The notes: generated by a model from the letters alone, not told the origin. Numbered from the stretch's first letter, positions 40,029 to 49,509 are shown. The stretch: DNA of 64,000 nucleotides from GWE2-40-63 sp050251815 (GCA_050251815.1 JBFWMB010000009.1:21043-85042), one strand, 5' to 3'. Numbers and translations: made by a program.

Positions 40029-42476
40029 GTGAGTAAATATATTGTTCTGTTGCTGGTTGCCCTGATTTTTGGTGGCAATTTGGCAGCACAAACCAGCCAG
40101 GTTTATGGAAAAGTAAGCGATGAAAACGGTGCTCCCTTAGAATTAATAAACGTAAGTATTAAAGGTGAACCCCGGGGAACTGCTACTTTAACTGATGGTA
40201 GCTATCGGCTCGAGTTGAAGCCAAATATTCCGGTTACGTTGGTATTTTCGAGCATAAGCCACAAAAAGGTGGAGCACGAACTCATTCTGAAGCAGGGACA
40301 GAAACTGGAGTTTAATGTAACTTTGCAGGCTGAGACCGAAGAGTTGGTTCAGATTAATATTGAAGATAAACAGGTGCGTAAAAGTACCTTAACGCGGCTC
40401 GACCCAAAAATTATGAGTGTTATTCCCGAAGCATCCGGAAATTTTGAAGCCATAATAAAAACTTTACCCGGTGTTTCGTCAAATAATGAATTAAGTGCCC
40501 AGTATTCGGTACGTGGTGGAAATTTTGATGAAAACCTGGTGTATGTTAACGGCGTGGAAATTTATCGTCCATTTTTAATACGGTCCGGACAGCAGGAAGG
40601 AATGAGTTTTATCAATTCCGATATGGTTTCTTCGGTATTGTTTTCGTCGGGTGGTTTCGAAGCCAAATATGGCGATAAACTTTCGTCGGCACTCGATATT
40701 CGTTACAAAAAACCCACGGAGTGGGGAGGGGCTGTTTCGGCCAGTTTGTTGGGCGCTTCGTTGATGCTCCAGGGGGATAACAAAAGCCACCGCTTCAAGC
40801 ACATTTCAGGATTGCGCTACAAAACCACTAAATATGTACTTAACTCGCTGGAAACAGAGGGAGATTACGAACCACGTTTTATTGATTTTCAAACCTATTT
40901 GAGCTTTGAATTAACCGAAAAAATGGAGCTGGGCTTTTTGGCAAATTATGCGCAAAACAGCTATACTTTTATACCTAAAGACCGAATTACCAGTTTTGGA
41001 ACCATTAATCAGGCCATGCAATTAAAAATGTATTTTGAAGGACAAGAAGTTGATAAATTTGATACCTATACCGGAGCCTTTACTTTTGATTACAACCACA
41101 GCGAGCATCTGAAACTTAGTTTTGTCGCTTCGGCTTTTAATACAATCGAAAGTGAAACCTTCGATATTCAATCGCAATACTGGATTAACCAGGTTGATAC
41201 AGATTTAAGTTCTGAAACCCTGGGCGATAGTCTGGATAATCTGGGTTATGGAACGTATCTGGAACATGCCCGAAACTTTTTAACAGCTAAGGTATTAAGC
41301 GCTGAACATAAAGGTCTTTATACCAACAACCGTAATTTTTTGCAGTGGGGAGTAAAGTTTCAGAATGAACATATTATTGATAACCTTAGGGAATGGACTT
41401 TAAACGATTCGGCCGGTTATTCACTGCCTTATAGCGATACTTCGGTCAATGTGTCGTTTTTTTTTCATGCTAAAAACAACATCCGGAGTAAGCGGGCCAA
41501 TGCTTACCTGCAAAACACCTTCACATTTGATTTACCCAAAGGAGAATTGAATCTTACAGCCGGAATTCGGGGCTCGTATTGGGATTTTAATAAAGAGTTT
41601 TTATTAAGTCCCAGGGGGAGTTTGGCTTATAAGCCCAATTGGGAAAGCGATATTGTATTTAAATTCTCAACCGGATATTATTACCAGCCCTCATTTTATA
41701 AGGAGATGCGTTCGCGAACCGGAGCTTTAAATGCGGATATAAAAGCACAAAAGTCAATACATTTGGTATTGGGTACCGATTATAATTTCATGGCCTGGAA
41801 CCGTCCGTTTAAATTAATTACCGAAGTTTATTATAAAAAACTATCCGATTTAATTTCGTATTCCATCGACAATGTTCGCATTATTTATTCGGGTACTAAC
41901 GATGCTACCGGCTATGCAGCCGGATTTGATTTTAAAGTGAATGGTGAGTTTGTAAAAGGTACCGATTCCTGGTTTAGTTTTTCATTGATGAAAACTGAAG
42001 AAGATATTATTGGCGATGTGCATACGTATACCGATGCTGATGGTACTATTATTACTGAATATCCCGGTAATATTCCCCGCCCTTCCGATCAACGGGTTAA
42101 CATTGGGGTGTTTTTTCAGGATTATTTTCCCGGAAATCCGGATTATAAAATGCATATGCAGATTAATTATGGAACGGGTTTGTCGTTTGGGCCACCCAAT
42201 GCTCCCAGATATATGGCTACCGGACGAATGAAATCGTACCAACGGGTTGATTTGGGCTTTTCAAAAATATTAAAAAATCCTGATAAACATTATCCTTCAG
42301 GACATTGGCTGCATCATGTAAAAGAAGCCTGGATAAGCGCTGAAGTATTTAACCTGATGGACCGAAAGAATACCATTGGTCACGAATGGGTAGCCGATTA
42401 CCATAATCGTCAGTATGCGGTTGAGAATAGTTTAACCGGACGACGGTTGAATCTTAAGCTAAACATTCAGTTTTAG
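40029..42476 (+). CDS. TonB-dependent receptor with carboxypeptidase-like N-terminal domain
   Basis: The protein is about 815 residues from GTG 40029. MSKYIVLLLVALIFGGNLAAQ is a signal peptide. SQVYGKVSDENGAPLELINVSIKGEPRGTATLTDGSYRLEL is the CarboxypepD_reg-like domain, followed by the plug (IPEASGNFEAIIKTLPGVSSNNELSAQYSVRGGNFDENLVYVNGVEIYRP) and a 22-strand-type beta-barrel ending in LNLKLNIQF with the terminal aromatic. It imports an unknown ligand across the outer membrane. No SusD partner is adjacent, so it is not a classical SusC. I prefer GTG 40029, since the in-frame ATG at 39939 would place 30 residues before the signal peptide. Confidence 0.88.
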   Translation: MSKYIVLLLVALIFGGNLAAQTSQVYGKVSDENGAPLELINVSIKGEPRGTATLTDGSYRLELKPNIPVTLVFSSISHKKVEHELILKQGQKLEFNVTLQAETEELVQINIEDKQVRKSTLTRLDPKIMSVIPEASGNFEAIIKTLPGVSSNNELSAQYSVRGGNFDENLVYVNGVEIYRPFLIRSGQQEGMSFINSDMVSSVLFSSGGFEAKYGDKLSSALDIRYKKPTEWGGAVSASLLGASLMLQGDNKSHRFKHISGLRYKTTKYVLNSLETEGDYEPRFIDFQTYLSFELTEKMELGFLANYAQNSYTFIPKDRITSFGTINQAMQLKMYFEGQEVDKFDTYTGAFTFDYNHSEHLKLSFVASAFNTIESETFDIQSQYWINQVDTDLSSETLGDSLDNLGYGTYLEHARNFLTAKVLSAEHKGLYTNNRNFLQWGVKFQNEHIIDNLREWTLNDSAGYSLPYSDTSVNVSFFFHAKNNIRSKRANAYLQNTFTFDLPKGELNLTAGIRGSYWDFNKEFLLSPRGSLAYKPNWESDIVFKFSTGYYYQPSFYKEMRSRTGALNADIKAQKSIHLVLGTDYNFMAWNRPFKLITEVYYKKLSDLISYSIDNVRIIYSGTNDATGYAAGFDFKVNGEFVKGTDSWFSFSLMKTEEDIIGDVHTYTDADGTIITEYPGNIPRPSDQRVNIGVFFQDYFPGNPDYKMHMQINYGTGLSFGPPNAPRYMATGRMKSYQRVDLGFSKILKNPDKHYPSGHWLHHVKEAWISAEVFNLMDRKNTIGHEWVADYHNRQYAVENSLTGRRLNLKLNIQF

Positions 42477-42499
42477 CCTTTTACTACATTTTCTTTTTT

Positions 42500-42507
42500 T
42501 AACTTTG
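42500..42507 (+). promoter_or_regulatory. possible -7 element (TAACTTTG) for the BatA-like gene
   Basis: TAACTTTG is an exact TANNTTTG match 23 bp before the ATG at 42530, with no convincing -33 TTG. It suggests the BatA-like gene has its own start site besides read-through from the receptor gene. Confidence 0.4.
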
Positions 42508-42529
42508 CAAGCCTTAAAGTGATTTAATT

Positions 42530-44569
42530 ATGCAGTTTTTGTATCCAAAGTTTTTGTGGGCCCTGTTTACCTTATTGGTACCCATTGCCATTCATTTATT
42601 CAATTTTAAACGATACAAAACTATATATTTTAGTAATGTTGCTTTTTTGCAAAACCTGCATCACGAAACCAAATCGCAATCGGTAGTAAAAAAAATTGTG
42701 TTGTTGTTGCTTCGTCTTTTAATGCTGGTAGCTCTGGTTTTATTATTTGCCCGCCCTTATATACCTTCAGCTAATCGGGTAAATTCAGGTCAAAACCCTT
42801 TGGTGGCATTGTATATCGATAATTCGTTCAGTATGGAGGCCGAAGGTTCTCAGGGTATGTTGCTTGAGGAAGCAAAAGTAAAAAGTCTTGAGATTATTGA
42901 ATCGTTTCCGCCGCAAACCCGTTTTTTATTGGTAACCAATAATTTTAATCCCTTGCATATGCAATGGTTGAATAACAGACAGGTTGTCGATTTTATCGCC
43001 CAAATTAAAGCCACGCATTTGTTCCGTACCATAAACCAGGTTAATGAGCGGGTTCAAATGCTGATTCCGGGTAACGATTCTTTGAGCCGGGTAAATCTGT
43101 TTGTATTGAGCGATTTTCAGCAATCGCTGTTTGCATCGCCTTTAGATACCCGAAAGGACATTCAGGTTTTTGCTTTACCTTTTAAAAGTAATACCAGCAA
43201 TAATTTAAGTATTGATTCGGTTTGGTTTGCTACGCCGGGGCATTACAAGGGGAAACAGGAGGAGCTTGTAGTATTGATTAAAAACTACAGTAAAGAAATG
43301 TACAGCGATATTCCCCTTCAACTCTTTATTAACGATACCTTAAGAAACACCCGTGCATTTACTGTTGAAGCCAATAACGAGGTTCAGGTTCAGATTGCTT
43401 TTACCCAATGGTATGCCGGAGCTAAGAAACTCCGACTCGAAATTAGCGATTACCCCATAATTTTTGATAATTCTTTATTTTTTAATTATCACATTGCCGA
43501 TAAATGTAAAATTTTAATCATCGATGGAAAACAGGCCCCCAATTATTTTAGGACCCTGTTTGCCGATGACGATAATTTTATCGCGCAAACAGTTACCGAA
43601 GATCAGATTCCTTACAGTAATTTTTCTGCTTACCAATTAATTATTTTAAACCAATTGGTTCAAATACAATCTGGTTTAAGTACAGAACTCAAGCGTTTTG
43701 TAGCTGACGGCGGACAAGTGGTTTTTGTACCCGATAAGAAAGGAATGCTCGAAACGTATAATAATTTTCTTCGGCACTTTTCGGGAATCTCTTTAAATGC
43801 GTGGCTAACGCAACAGGGAAATTTAAAAGTGGTCGATTTAAGGAATCCACTGTTTGATGCGGCATTTAAAACTTCGTTGAACGATGCCCGGTTGCCCGAG
43901 TATTCGGGTTATTTTCCCATGCAACTATCCACCAAATCAATAGCTCAAAGCATTTGTACCAGTGAATCGGGCTACGATTTGTTTACCCGTGTATTGTATG
44001 GACAGGGAATGGTTTATGTGACAGCTTTGCCTTTAAACAGCGAATTTACCGATTTTGGAAAACATCCACTTTTTGTTCCCTTATTTTATCAGCTTGCCTT
44101 GCAGAGTACGAATCAGCAAATAAACCTGAATTGGTTAAAACCTGAAGTAAGTTTAACACTCCCAAAGGCAAATTATGGAGGCGAACAATTAAGTTTAGAG
44201 CTTCCGGAACAAAATTCGATATTAATTCCCCGGAGCATTGTTACCAGTGGTTTTATCCGGCTTTTCCCCGATGTTGAAAAATTATTTGCCACAACATATC
44301 AGGTATTCAGTGACGGAGAATTTGAAACCTATGCCTCATTCAATTTCGATCGAAAAGAATCGGAAATGAATTTTCTTGATTTAAATGAATTAGAAGATTT
44401 TCTTCCTTTAAATGGTAGCTCAGAGAATATATTAATGCAGTCGCAAACCAAAAGCCTGAATCAGAAAATTGAAGAACAATGGAAAGGAACCGATTTGAGT
44501 ACGTATTTTCTGTTGTTTATTTTCCTTTTATTGATTGGAGAAGTCTTTCTGATAAGGTATTTGTACTAA
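42530..44569 (+). CDS. BatA-domain membrane protein
   Basis: The 679-residue protein starts with the BatA N-terminal double-helix domain: MQFLYPKFLWALFTLLVPIAIHLFNFKRYKTIYFSNVAFLQNL, then IVLLLLRLLMLVALVLLFARPYIP. A large soluble part with a VWA-like fold follows (LVALYIDNSFSMEAEGSQGMLLEEAK, the metal-site DxSxS). A glutamine-amidotransferase-like segment (ILIIDGKQAPNYFRTLFADDD) and a final membrane helix (YFLLFIFLLLIGEVFLIRYLY) complete it. Such proteins are very common in Bacteroidota beside TonB receptors or dihydroorotase; their function is unclear. Confidence 0.88.
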   Translation: MQFLYPKFLWALFTLLVPIAIHLFNFKRYKTIYFSNVAFLQNLHHETKSQSVVKKIVLLLLRLLMLVALVLLFARPYIPSANRVNSGQNPLVALYIDNSFSMEAEGSQGMLLEEAKVKSLEIIESFPPQTRFLLVTNNFNPLHMQWLNNRQVVDFIAQIKATHLFRTINQVNERVQMLIPGNDSLSRVNLFVLSDFQQSLFASPLDTRKDIQVFALPFKSNTSNNLSIDSVWFATPGHYKGKQEELVVLIKNYSKEMYSDIPLQLFINDTLRNTRAFTVEANNEVQVQIAFTQWYAGAKKLRLEISDYPIIFDNSLFFNYHIADKCKILIIDGKQAPNYFRTLFADDDNFIAQTVTEDQIPYSNFSAYQLIILNQLVQIQSGLSTELKRFVADGGQVVFVPDKKGMLETYNNFLRHFSGISLNAWLTQQGNLKVVDLRNPLFDAAFKTSLNDARLPEYSGYFPMQLSTKSIAQSICTSESGYDLFTRVLYGQGMVYVTALPLNSEFTDFGKHPLFVPLFYQLALQSTNQQINLNWLKPEVSLTLPKANYGGEQLSLELPEQNSILIPRSIVTSGFIRLFPDVEKLFATTYQVFSDGEFETYASFNFDRKESEMNFLDLNELEDFLPLNGSSENILMQSQTKSLNQKIEEQWKGTDLSTYFLLFIFLLLIGEVFLIRYLY

Positions 44570-44592
44570 TAGTAAGCAAAATAGACATATAC

Positions 44593-44632
44593 AAAAAGCA
44601 GCCAGACACATTAAATTATCAGGCTGCTTTTA
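44593..44632. terminator. bidirectional hairpin terminator
   Basis: AAAAGCAGCC pairs with GGCTGCTTTT across about 19 bases, between the convergent BatA-like and RDD genes, with T-runs on both strands. Confidence 0.8.
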
Positions 44633-44645
44633 ATGATTCATGGCT

Positions 44646-45197
44646 TTAGGCATCGGCCGATTCGCCTTCTAAATCTTTTTTCCAATACACCGCTGTTTTT
44701 GCTATCATATCGTGTAAAGCCAATTTGCTTTCGCCCAAAACAAAAAAGCAGCCAATAAAAATTACAAATCCCAAAATCGAGCCTATGGTGTTTAGGGTTG
44801 AGGCCATTATAGCAATGGCAATTAAACCAACTATAGAACTGATGTTTTTAATGGCAAAACGAGCCATAAGTTTTCCCTGGCTTGCCTGGGTTCCATCCTG
44901 GTTACCAATTTGTATACCCAGTAAATATTTGGCAAGGGTATATCCGGTAAATCCTTCAACTAAGTTGTAAATAAAGCTCATTAAAACAGCAGTAATCGGA
45001 ACGACTACTGAGAACATCCAAAGGTTGGGTTTTCCATCAAAAACTTCCAGTTGTGCATCGGTAAACTTTGAGAAATCGACAAATCTTTCGAAAAAAGTTC
45101 CTGAAATTGAGGCTACTATATAAGCCAATCCAAAAACAATTAAAATGTCAATTAAATAAGCGCCTAATCTGCGACCAAATCCAATTCTGTTTTCCAT
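44646..45197 (-). CDS. RDD family membrane protein
   Basis: This 183-residue integral membrane protein begins GFGRRLGAYLIDILIVFGLAYIVASISG, where R-x3-AYLID is the RDD signature (Arg-Asp-Asp in the first span). Three to four hydrophobic spans follow, with FIYNLVEGFTGYTLAKYLLGIQIGNQDG and GESKLALHDMIAKTAVYWKK matching the C-terminal family motif KxxLHDxIAxT. RDD proteins have been linked to Na+/Li+ tolerance or transport, but most are uncharacterised. Confidence 0.88.
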   Translation of the reverse strand: MENRIGFGRRLGAYLIDILIVFGLAYIVASISGTFFERFVDFSKFTDAQLEVFDGKPNLWMFSVVVPITAVLMSFIYNLVEGFTGYTLAKYLLGIQIGNQDGTQASQGKLMARFAIKNISSIVGLIAIAIMASTLNTIGSILGFVIFIGCFFVLGESKLALHDMIAKTAVYWKKDLEGESADA

Positions 45198-45348
45198 AAT
45201 GTTGTTTTTAAGTAATTATAAATAGGGTTTTAATCATGATTTGACTTGTATTACAGTCAAAAGTTACAATTGTACTCATCAAAGTTAAATTAAAATAGTG
45301 GAATATGGGATTACTTTCAAATATTAATGTTCAATAATATTTAGCGTT

Positions 45349-45382
45349 TTTGTTTTAATTCTGTTAAAAAAGCCCTAATTTG
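45349..45382 (+). promoter_or_regulatory. weak promoter-like TTTG...TAATTTG
   Basis: TTTTG (about 45348-45352) and TAATTTG (45376-45382) are 23 bp apart, one base short of the TANNTTTG consensus. They lie about 30 bp before ATG 45413 and argue against the earlier TTG start at 45380, which would fall inside the -7 region. Confidence 0.3.
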
Positions 45383-45412
45383 ACCATTATTTTAAATCAA
45401 AACTTAATTGCT

Positions 45413-46021
45413 ATGGAAAAAAAATTAAATGTAATGGAACTAGTGACTCAGGGGGTAACCATTGGGTTGAAGAATTTTTTATCGCTTTTAGGCGCTTTAA
45501 TTCTTTACTTAATAACCATTTGGATTCCCTATCTTAATGTTGGAACAACCATTGCTATGGCTTCGTTACCTATTGAACTAAGCAAGGGGAATATTATGAA
45601 TCCAACGGCAATTTTTGATGCCAAATACCGGAAGTTTATGGGTGACTTTTTTATCCTACAAGGATTAAAAACCATGGCCATGATTCCTGCCATGTTATTC
45701 CTTATTATCCCGGCTTATGTGTTGGGTATTTCATGGAGTTTATCGGTATATCTGTTGCTCGACAAAGGAATGAGTCCTATGCAAGCACTAACGGCAAGTA
45801 ACCGCCACACCTATGGAAACAAATGGCGTATATTTTTTGGGTTATTAATATTAGTGGTTTGTTTTATGATAGTTTCGGCTTTATTGGGACTGGTGGCTGA
45901 ATTGCTATCTGCACTGGCAGCCTTGTTGTTTGTTCCGATAATTTTAGGTGCCTATGCATATATATACAGAACTTTGGTACTTGAAGTTGGCGCAATTACA
46001 GAAGCACCTGCCGAGGAATAA
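45413..46021 (+). CDS. polytopic membrane protein of unknown function
   Basis: This protein of about 202 residues has five to six hydrophobic spans: NFLSLLGALILYLITIWIPYLN, MAMIPAMLFLIIPAYVLGISWSLSVYLLL, IFFGLLILVVCFMIVSALLGLVAELLSALAALLFVPIILGAYAYIY. Two amphipathic cytoplasmic loops carry GMSPMQALTASNRHTYGNKW. This layout recalls the membrane domain next to glycerophosphodiester phosphodiesterases, but I could not assign a family with confidence. I prefer ATG 45413 to the in-frame TTG at 45380. A terminator follows. Confidence 0.65.
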   Translation: MEKKLNVMELVTQGVTIGLKNFLSLLGALILYLITIWIPYLNVGTTIAMASLPIELSKGNIMNPTAIFDAKYRKFMGDFFILQGLKTMAMIPAMLFLIIPAYVLGISWSLSVYLLLDKGMSPMQALTASNRHTYGNKWRIFFGLLILVVCFMIVSALLGLVAELLSALAALLFVPIILGAYAYIYRTLVLEVGAITEAPAEE

Positions 46022-46053
46022 TTAAATCAGTAAATATTTTTTTAAGCTAATGT

Positions 46054-46081
46054 AAAACCTGCTTTAACCGGCAGGTTTTTT
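46054..46081 (+). terminator. hairpin terminator after the membrane-protein gene
   Basis: AAAACCTGC pairs with GCAGGTTTTT across an 8-base loop, followed by T. It sits 33 bp after the stop. Confidence 0.8.
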
Positions 46082-46195
46082 ATTAGAAATTCTGGTATGT
46101 TAAAAAACTTGTTTAGCAAATAAATTGAGGCTAATAGCATAAGCATAAATACATTAAATAACTAACCCCGTTTTTACCGATTTTGATGTAAATAA

Positions 46196-46226
46196 TTGAA
46201 TAAATCAACCTGAATTAGTAATCTTG
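46196..46226 (+). promoter_or_regulatory. promoter for rocD (TTG - 20 bp - TAATCTTG)
   Basis: TTG at 46196-46198 and TAATCTTG at 46219-46226 are separated by 20 bp, one base off the TANNTTTG consensus and with the expected spacing. The transcript would start about 40 bp before the rocD ATG. Confidence 0.5.
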
Positions 46227-46271
46227 CAAAAGCAATAAATAATTTGTTAAACGGTTAAAAAAACAGACGAT

Positions 46272-47492
46272 ATGACAAAAATGACCGCACAAGAGTACAT
46301 GGATCGGGAATCGAAATACGGAGCTCACAATTATCATCCACTACCGGTGGTTCTTGATAAAGGCGAAGGAGTTTATGTATGGGATACCGACGGTAATAAA
46401 TATTTTGACTTTTTATCGGCCTATTCGGCTGTAAACCAAGGGCACTGTCATCCAAAAATTGTGGGAGCCATGGTTGATCAGGCAAAAAAACTAACGCTTA
46501 CATCACGGGCTTTTTATAACAGTTCGTTGGGTGAATTTGAAGAGTACGTAACCAAATATTTTGGATACGACAAAGTGTTGCCTATGAATACTGGTGCCGA
46601 AGCCGACGAGACAGCCCTAAAGCTTTGCCGTAAGTGGGGATATATGAAAAAAGGTATTCCGGCCAATCAGGCAAAAATTGTTTGCTGCAACGAGAACTTT
46701 CACGGACGTACCATTACAATTATATCTATGAGCACCGATCCGGATGCTTATGAAGGATATGGACCATATACCCCGGGTTTTGTAAAAGTTCCTTACAACA
46801 ATTTGGAGGCTCTTGAAAATGAACTGAAGGATCCAAACGTAGCCGGTTTCCTTGTTGAACCCATTCAGGGCGAGGCTGGCGTTTATGTTCCGGACGAAGG
46901 TTATTTGAAAAAAGCCGCCGAACTTTGCAAAAAATACAATGTATTGTTTATTGCCGACGAGGTTCAAACAGGAATTGCACGTACTGGAAAATTACTGGCT
47001 GTTGATCACGAAGGCGTTCGTCCTGACATAGTAATTTTAGGAAAAGCCATTTCAGGTGGTGTGCTTCCAGTTTCCTGCGTTTTAGCCGACGACGATATTA
47101 TGCTTTGCATTAAGCCCGGCGAACACGGATCAACTTATGGTGGAAACCCAATTGCTGCTAAAGTTGCTATTGCTGCCCTTGAGGTTGTAAAAGAAGAAAA
47201 ACTGGCTGAAAACTCAGAACGTTTGGGAAAAATATTCCGTGAAGAATTTAAATCCATTAAATCAGATATGATTGAACTGGTTCGTGGTAAAGGCCTGTTA
47301 AACGCTGTGGTTATTAAACCAAAAAATGGAAAAACAGCCTGGGATGTTTGCGTGGCAATGAAAGAAAATGGAGTGTTGGCTAAACCAACTCACGGTCACA
47401 TCATCCGTTTTGCACCTCCATTAACCATTACCGAAACACAACTTCGCGAAGCCATTGGTTTAATTAAAGAGACATTCAAACAATTTGAATAA
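46272..47492 (+). CDS. rocD: ornithine aminotransferase
   Basis: This 406-residue class-III PLP aminotransferase converts ornithine plus 2-oxoglutarate to glutamate semialdehyde and glutamate. YMDRESKYGAHNYHPLPVVLDKGEGVYVWDTDGNKYFDFLSAYSAVNQGHCHPKI is diagnostic. NTGAEADETALKLCRKWGY binds PLP phosphate, ADEVQTGIARTGK has the PLP Asp, and LGKAISGGVLPVS contains the Schiff-base Lys. Length and start are normal; ATG 46281 (MTAQEYM) is an alternative. It has its own promoter and terminator, so it appears monocistronic. Confidence 0.96.
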   Translation: MTKMTAQEYMDRESKYGAHNYHPLPVVLDKGEGVYVWDTDGNKYFDFLSAYSAVNQGHCHPKIVGAMVDQAKKLTLTSRAFYNSSLGEFEEYVTKYFGYDKVLPMNTGAEADETALKLCRKWGYMKKGIPANQAKIVCCNENFHGRTITIISMSTDPDAYEGYGPYTPGFVKVPYNNLEALENELKDPNVAGFLVEPIQGEAGVYVPDEGYLKKAAELCKKYNVLFIADEVQTGIARTGKLLAVDHEGVRPDIVILGKAISGGVLPVSCVLADDDIMLCIKPGEHGSTYGGNPIAAKVAIAALEVVKEEKLAENSERLGKIFREEFKSIKSDMIELVRGKGLLNAVVIKPKNGKTAWDVCVAMKENGVLAKPTHGHIIRFAPPLTITETQLREAIGLIKETFKQFE

Positions 47493-47522
47493 GCTGTAAT
47501 TACAATTCAGTTACAATGAAAG

Positions 47523-47559
47523 ATGGGATGTCAAGGGAGTAGGCATCCCATTCTTTTTT
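47523..47559 (+). terminator. hairpin terminator after rocD
   Basis: ATGGGATG (47523-47530) pairs with CATCCCAT (47544-47551), followed by TCTTTTTT, 30 bp after the rocD stop. Confidence 0.82.
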
Positions 47560-47793
47560 GCTTAAACTTAGTTTTACCTAAAAATTCATTTTTTTATGAT
47601 TTTTTCGGCTTAACAACCTTGGTTTTTATCGGGTTACAGCGAATTGAACCAAAGACAAGCTTAAAATGTTTTAACTTATAGTTAATGGTTCAATAAATAT
47701 TAAATATATTTACACAAAAGATATATTTTTACGATTGCTAGTGGCTGGTTAGTATAACATCGGCTAAATGCAATTTAAAATAACCTATACAAA
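47560..47793. other. AT-rich leader before the secreted pair
   Basis: There is no gene, hairpin or repeat that I recognise. It presumably carries the promoter of the two small secreted proteins; a TATATTT-like word near 47704 is a weak candidate. Confidence 0.4.
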
Positions 47794-48330
47794 GTGAAAA
47801 ACATGACTTACCAACGACTATTGAAACAATTCTTATTGATTCTTTTTTTTAGTTTTCCAATACTTCTTGTTGCTCAAACCAACGATTATAAAGGCCGAAA
47901 GTGTTTTGGTTATGAAAAAGACAGTTGTCCGAGCAGTACCAATATTTTTTATAAGGTTCATCAAAATTCGAGAAGTGCATTATTTGTAAAAGGACAAACT
48001 TCACAAACTCCTTTAACTATATACAATGGTCGCGATTATAGAATTTCTCTTTGTTGGGATCCCATTTTGGGCAGCCAGGTGTATTTTAAATTAATTGATG
48101 CACAAACCAGCAATGTATTGTACGATAATGCCACTAACGAATACGCCAGCGATTTTGAATTTACCGTAGCACAAACCCGCGACATTATTCTTGAGATTAA
48201 GGTTCCGGGTAGTAGTGCCCTGATGGAAGCTAAAAGCAACGACGAAATTATACTAGTTCAAAAAGACACCGATATGGGTTGCCTGGGAATCCTGATTGAG
48301 CATATGATTACTCCATCAAAGGGATTTTAG
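47794..48330 (+). CDS. small secreted protein, member 1 of a paralogous pair
   Basis: This 178-residue protein has a signal peptide (LLKQFLLILFFSFPILLVAQ, cut after AQ) and a mature part with CFGYEKDSCPSS, DYRISLCWDPILGSQVYFKL, DFEFTVAQTRDIILEIKVPGSS and CLGILIEHM, ending PSKGF. Four Cys residues could form disulfides. The alternating hydrophobic pattern suggests a beta-sandwich. The next gene encodes a protein with the same layout (C..Y, DYRIQLC, CVGILIEEM, KLGF), so the two arose by duplication. No known family comes to mind. Confidence 0.8.
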   Translation: MKNMTYQRLLKQFLLILFFSFPILLVAQTNDYKGRKCFGYEKDSCPSSTNIFYKVHQNSRSALFVKGQTSQTPLTIYNGRDYRISLCWDPILGSQVYFKLIDAQTSNVLYDNATNEYASDFEFTVAQTRDIILEIKVPGSSALMEAKSNDEIILVQKDTDMGCLGILIEHMITPSKGF

Positions 48331-48337
48331 CTTGCCA

Positions 48338-48790
48338 ATGAAATACTTATTTTTTTCTGTTCTTTCAATTTTAGCGATAAGTAATCGGGTTACAGCTCAG
48401 GAATGTATTGATTTCTACCAGACTGAATGCGTTTCACCACCTTCCAAATTTACCTATACTTTAAATCCAGCTTCGTGCAATTTTATGCTTAAACCCGGTG
48501 GTCAGGAGTATATTTCGTTTGTATTCGACGAAGGAAAAGATTACCGAATTCAGCTTTGTGCAGCAGCGGTCTTCAATAAAATAGTACAATTCGAAATTTT
48601 TAATGAGACGAACAATTTGCTATATACCAATATAGATAATGACTTTTCATTGCAGGTAGAGTTTTCTTCAAAGAAAACACAACCGGTTCATTTTGTTTTA
48701 ACAGTGCCGGAGGTGGAATCTTTTTCAGATACCTCGGGTTGTGTAGGCATTTTAATTGAAGAAATGAAATCAGTTAAACTTGGTTTTTAA
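48338..48790 (+). CDS. small secreted protein, member 2 of a paralogous pair
   Basis: This protein of about 150 residues starts at ATG 48338, two codons inside a possible TTG start. The signal peptide is MKYLFFSVLSILAISNRVTAQ. The mature part has ECIDFYQTECVSPP, GKDYRIQLCAAAVFNKIVQFEIFNETNNLLYTN, VEFSSKKTQPVHFVLTVPEVE and CVGILIEEMKSVKLGF. It lies 7 bp after its paralogue and shares its Cys positions and the CxGILIExM...K.GF end. The stop overlaps the convergent DUF364 gene by 4 bases. The function is unknown; a two-subunit surface or periplasmic complex is one reading. Confidence 0.78.
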   Translation: MKYLFFSVLSILAISNRVTAQECIDFYQTECVSPPSKFTYTLNPASCNFMLKPGGQEYISFVFDEGKDYRIQLCAAAVFNKIVQFEIFNETNNLLYTNIDNDFSLQVEFSSKKTQPVHFVLTVPEVESFSDTSGCVGILIEEMKSVKLGF

Positions 48791-49503
48791 AACCGTTCTT
48801 TCCCTACCAGCTCGTTATGATATAGATCCACTTTTTTGCCGAAACGTTTAAAGTATTGCGTTCCATGTCCATTTTTAATACAATCTATCAGTTCCTGATT
48901 ATCGGGTTCAAAAAGCATTCCTGAAATAATACCGTTGGGTATAAATTTAAAAAAGTCGCGGTGCAAAATGGACGAAGGCCCAGTAAAAGCTACAGTTGCA
49001 TCGGTGTTTATGTTTGAGATTATCGGATTAAAAGTATTGTTAGCCAAGGTAGTTGCACTCATAATTACCAAATCAGCTTTCTTAAGCCAGTAGTTTTGCT
49101 CAGCCATTGGGGTTAAAGCCTGATCATTTTTGTTGTGGTCAAAAATAATGGGTTTGATTCCCCATTCCTGATACCGTTTTAATAAAGGTTTAAAGTAGCC
49201 AATCATCACAATTTGTTTAAAATGGTATTCATTTAGTTGTTCCACAAACGACGATGCTGGTAAATGGCTGCATTGACGGTTTAAAAGTGCGTTTAAGTAA
49301 CAAACATAGAGCAAGCGGTGCGTATTTTTATTGAGATTAAGGGTTGATGGAATAGCTACCGGCAAAACACCGATGGTATGTCCGCATACACCACAATAAC
49401 CATCACTTAGTTCGGCTATTGCGTATTTTTCACCAATAAAAAACTGATTAACACTATTTGATTCATAGCCGACAGTTTTTAAATAATATGCTAATGGATC
49501 CAT
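48787..49503 (-). CDS. DUF364-like Rossmann protein
   Basis: The 238-residue protein matches the DUF364 (putative heavy-metal chelatase) family. An N-terminal part with CGVCGHTIG is followed by the Rossmann-like half: QIVMIGYFKPLLKRYQEWGIKPIIFDHN, ADLVIMSATTLANNTFNPII and VAFTGPSSILHRDFFKFIPNGIISGMLFEP. ADLVIxxxTxLxNxT and GPSS are the family hallmarks. Family members are linked to metal or cofactor handling by context only. It lies 6 bp from the GT4 gene upstream, so they are co-transcribed. Confidence 0.8.
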   Translation of the reverse strand: MDPLAYYLKTVGYESNSVNQFFIGEKYAIAELSDGYCGVCGHTIGVLPVAIPSTLNLNKNTHRLLYVCYLNALLNRQCSHLPASSFVEQLNEYHFKQIVMIGYFKPLLKRYQEWGIKPIIFDHNKNDQALTPMAEQNYWLKKADLVIMSATTLANNTFNPIISNINTDATVAFTGPSSILHRDFFKFIPNGIISGMLFEPDNQELIDCIKNGHGTQYFKRFGKKVDLYHNELVGKERF

Positions 49504-49509
49504 AAGGAG

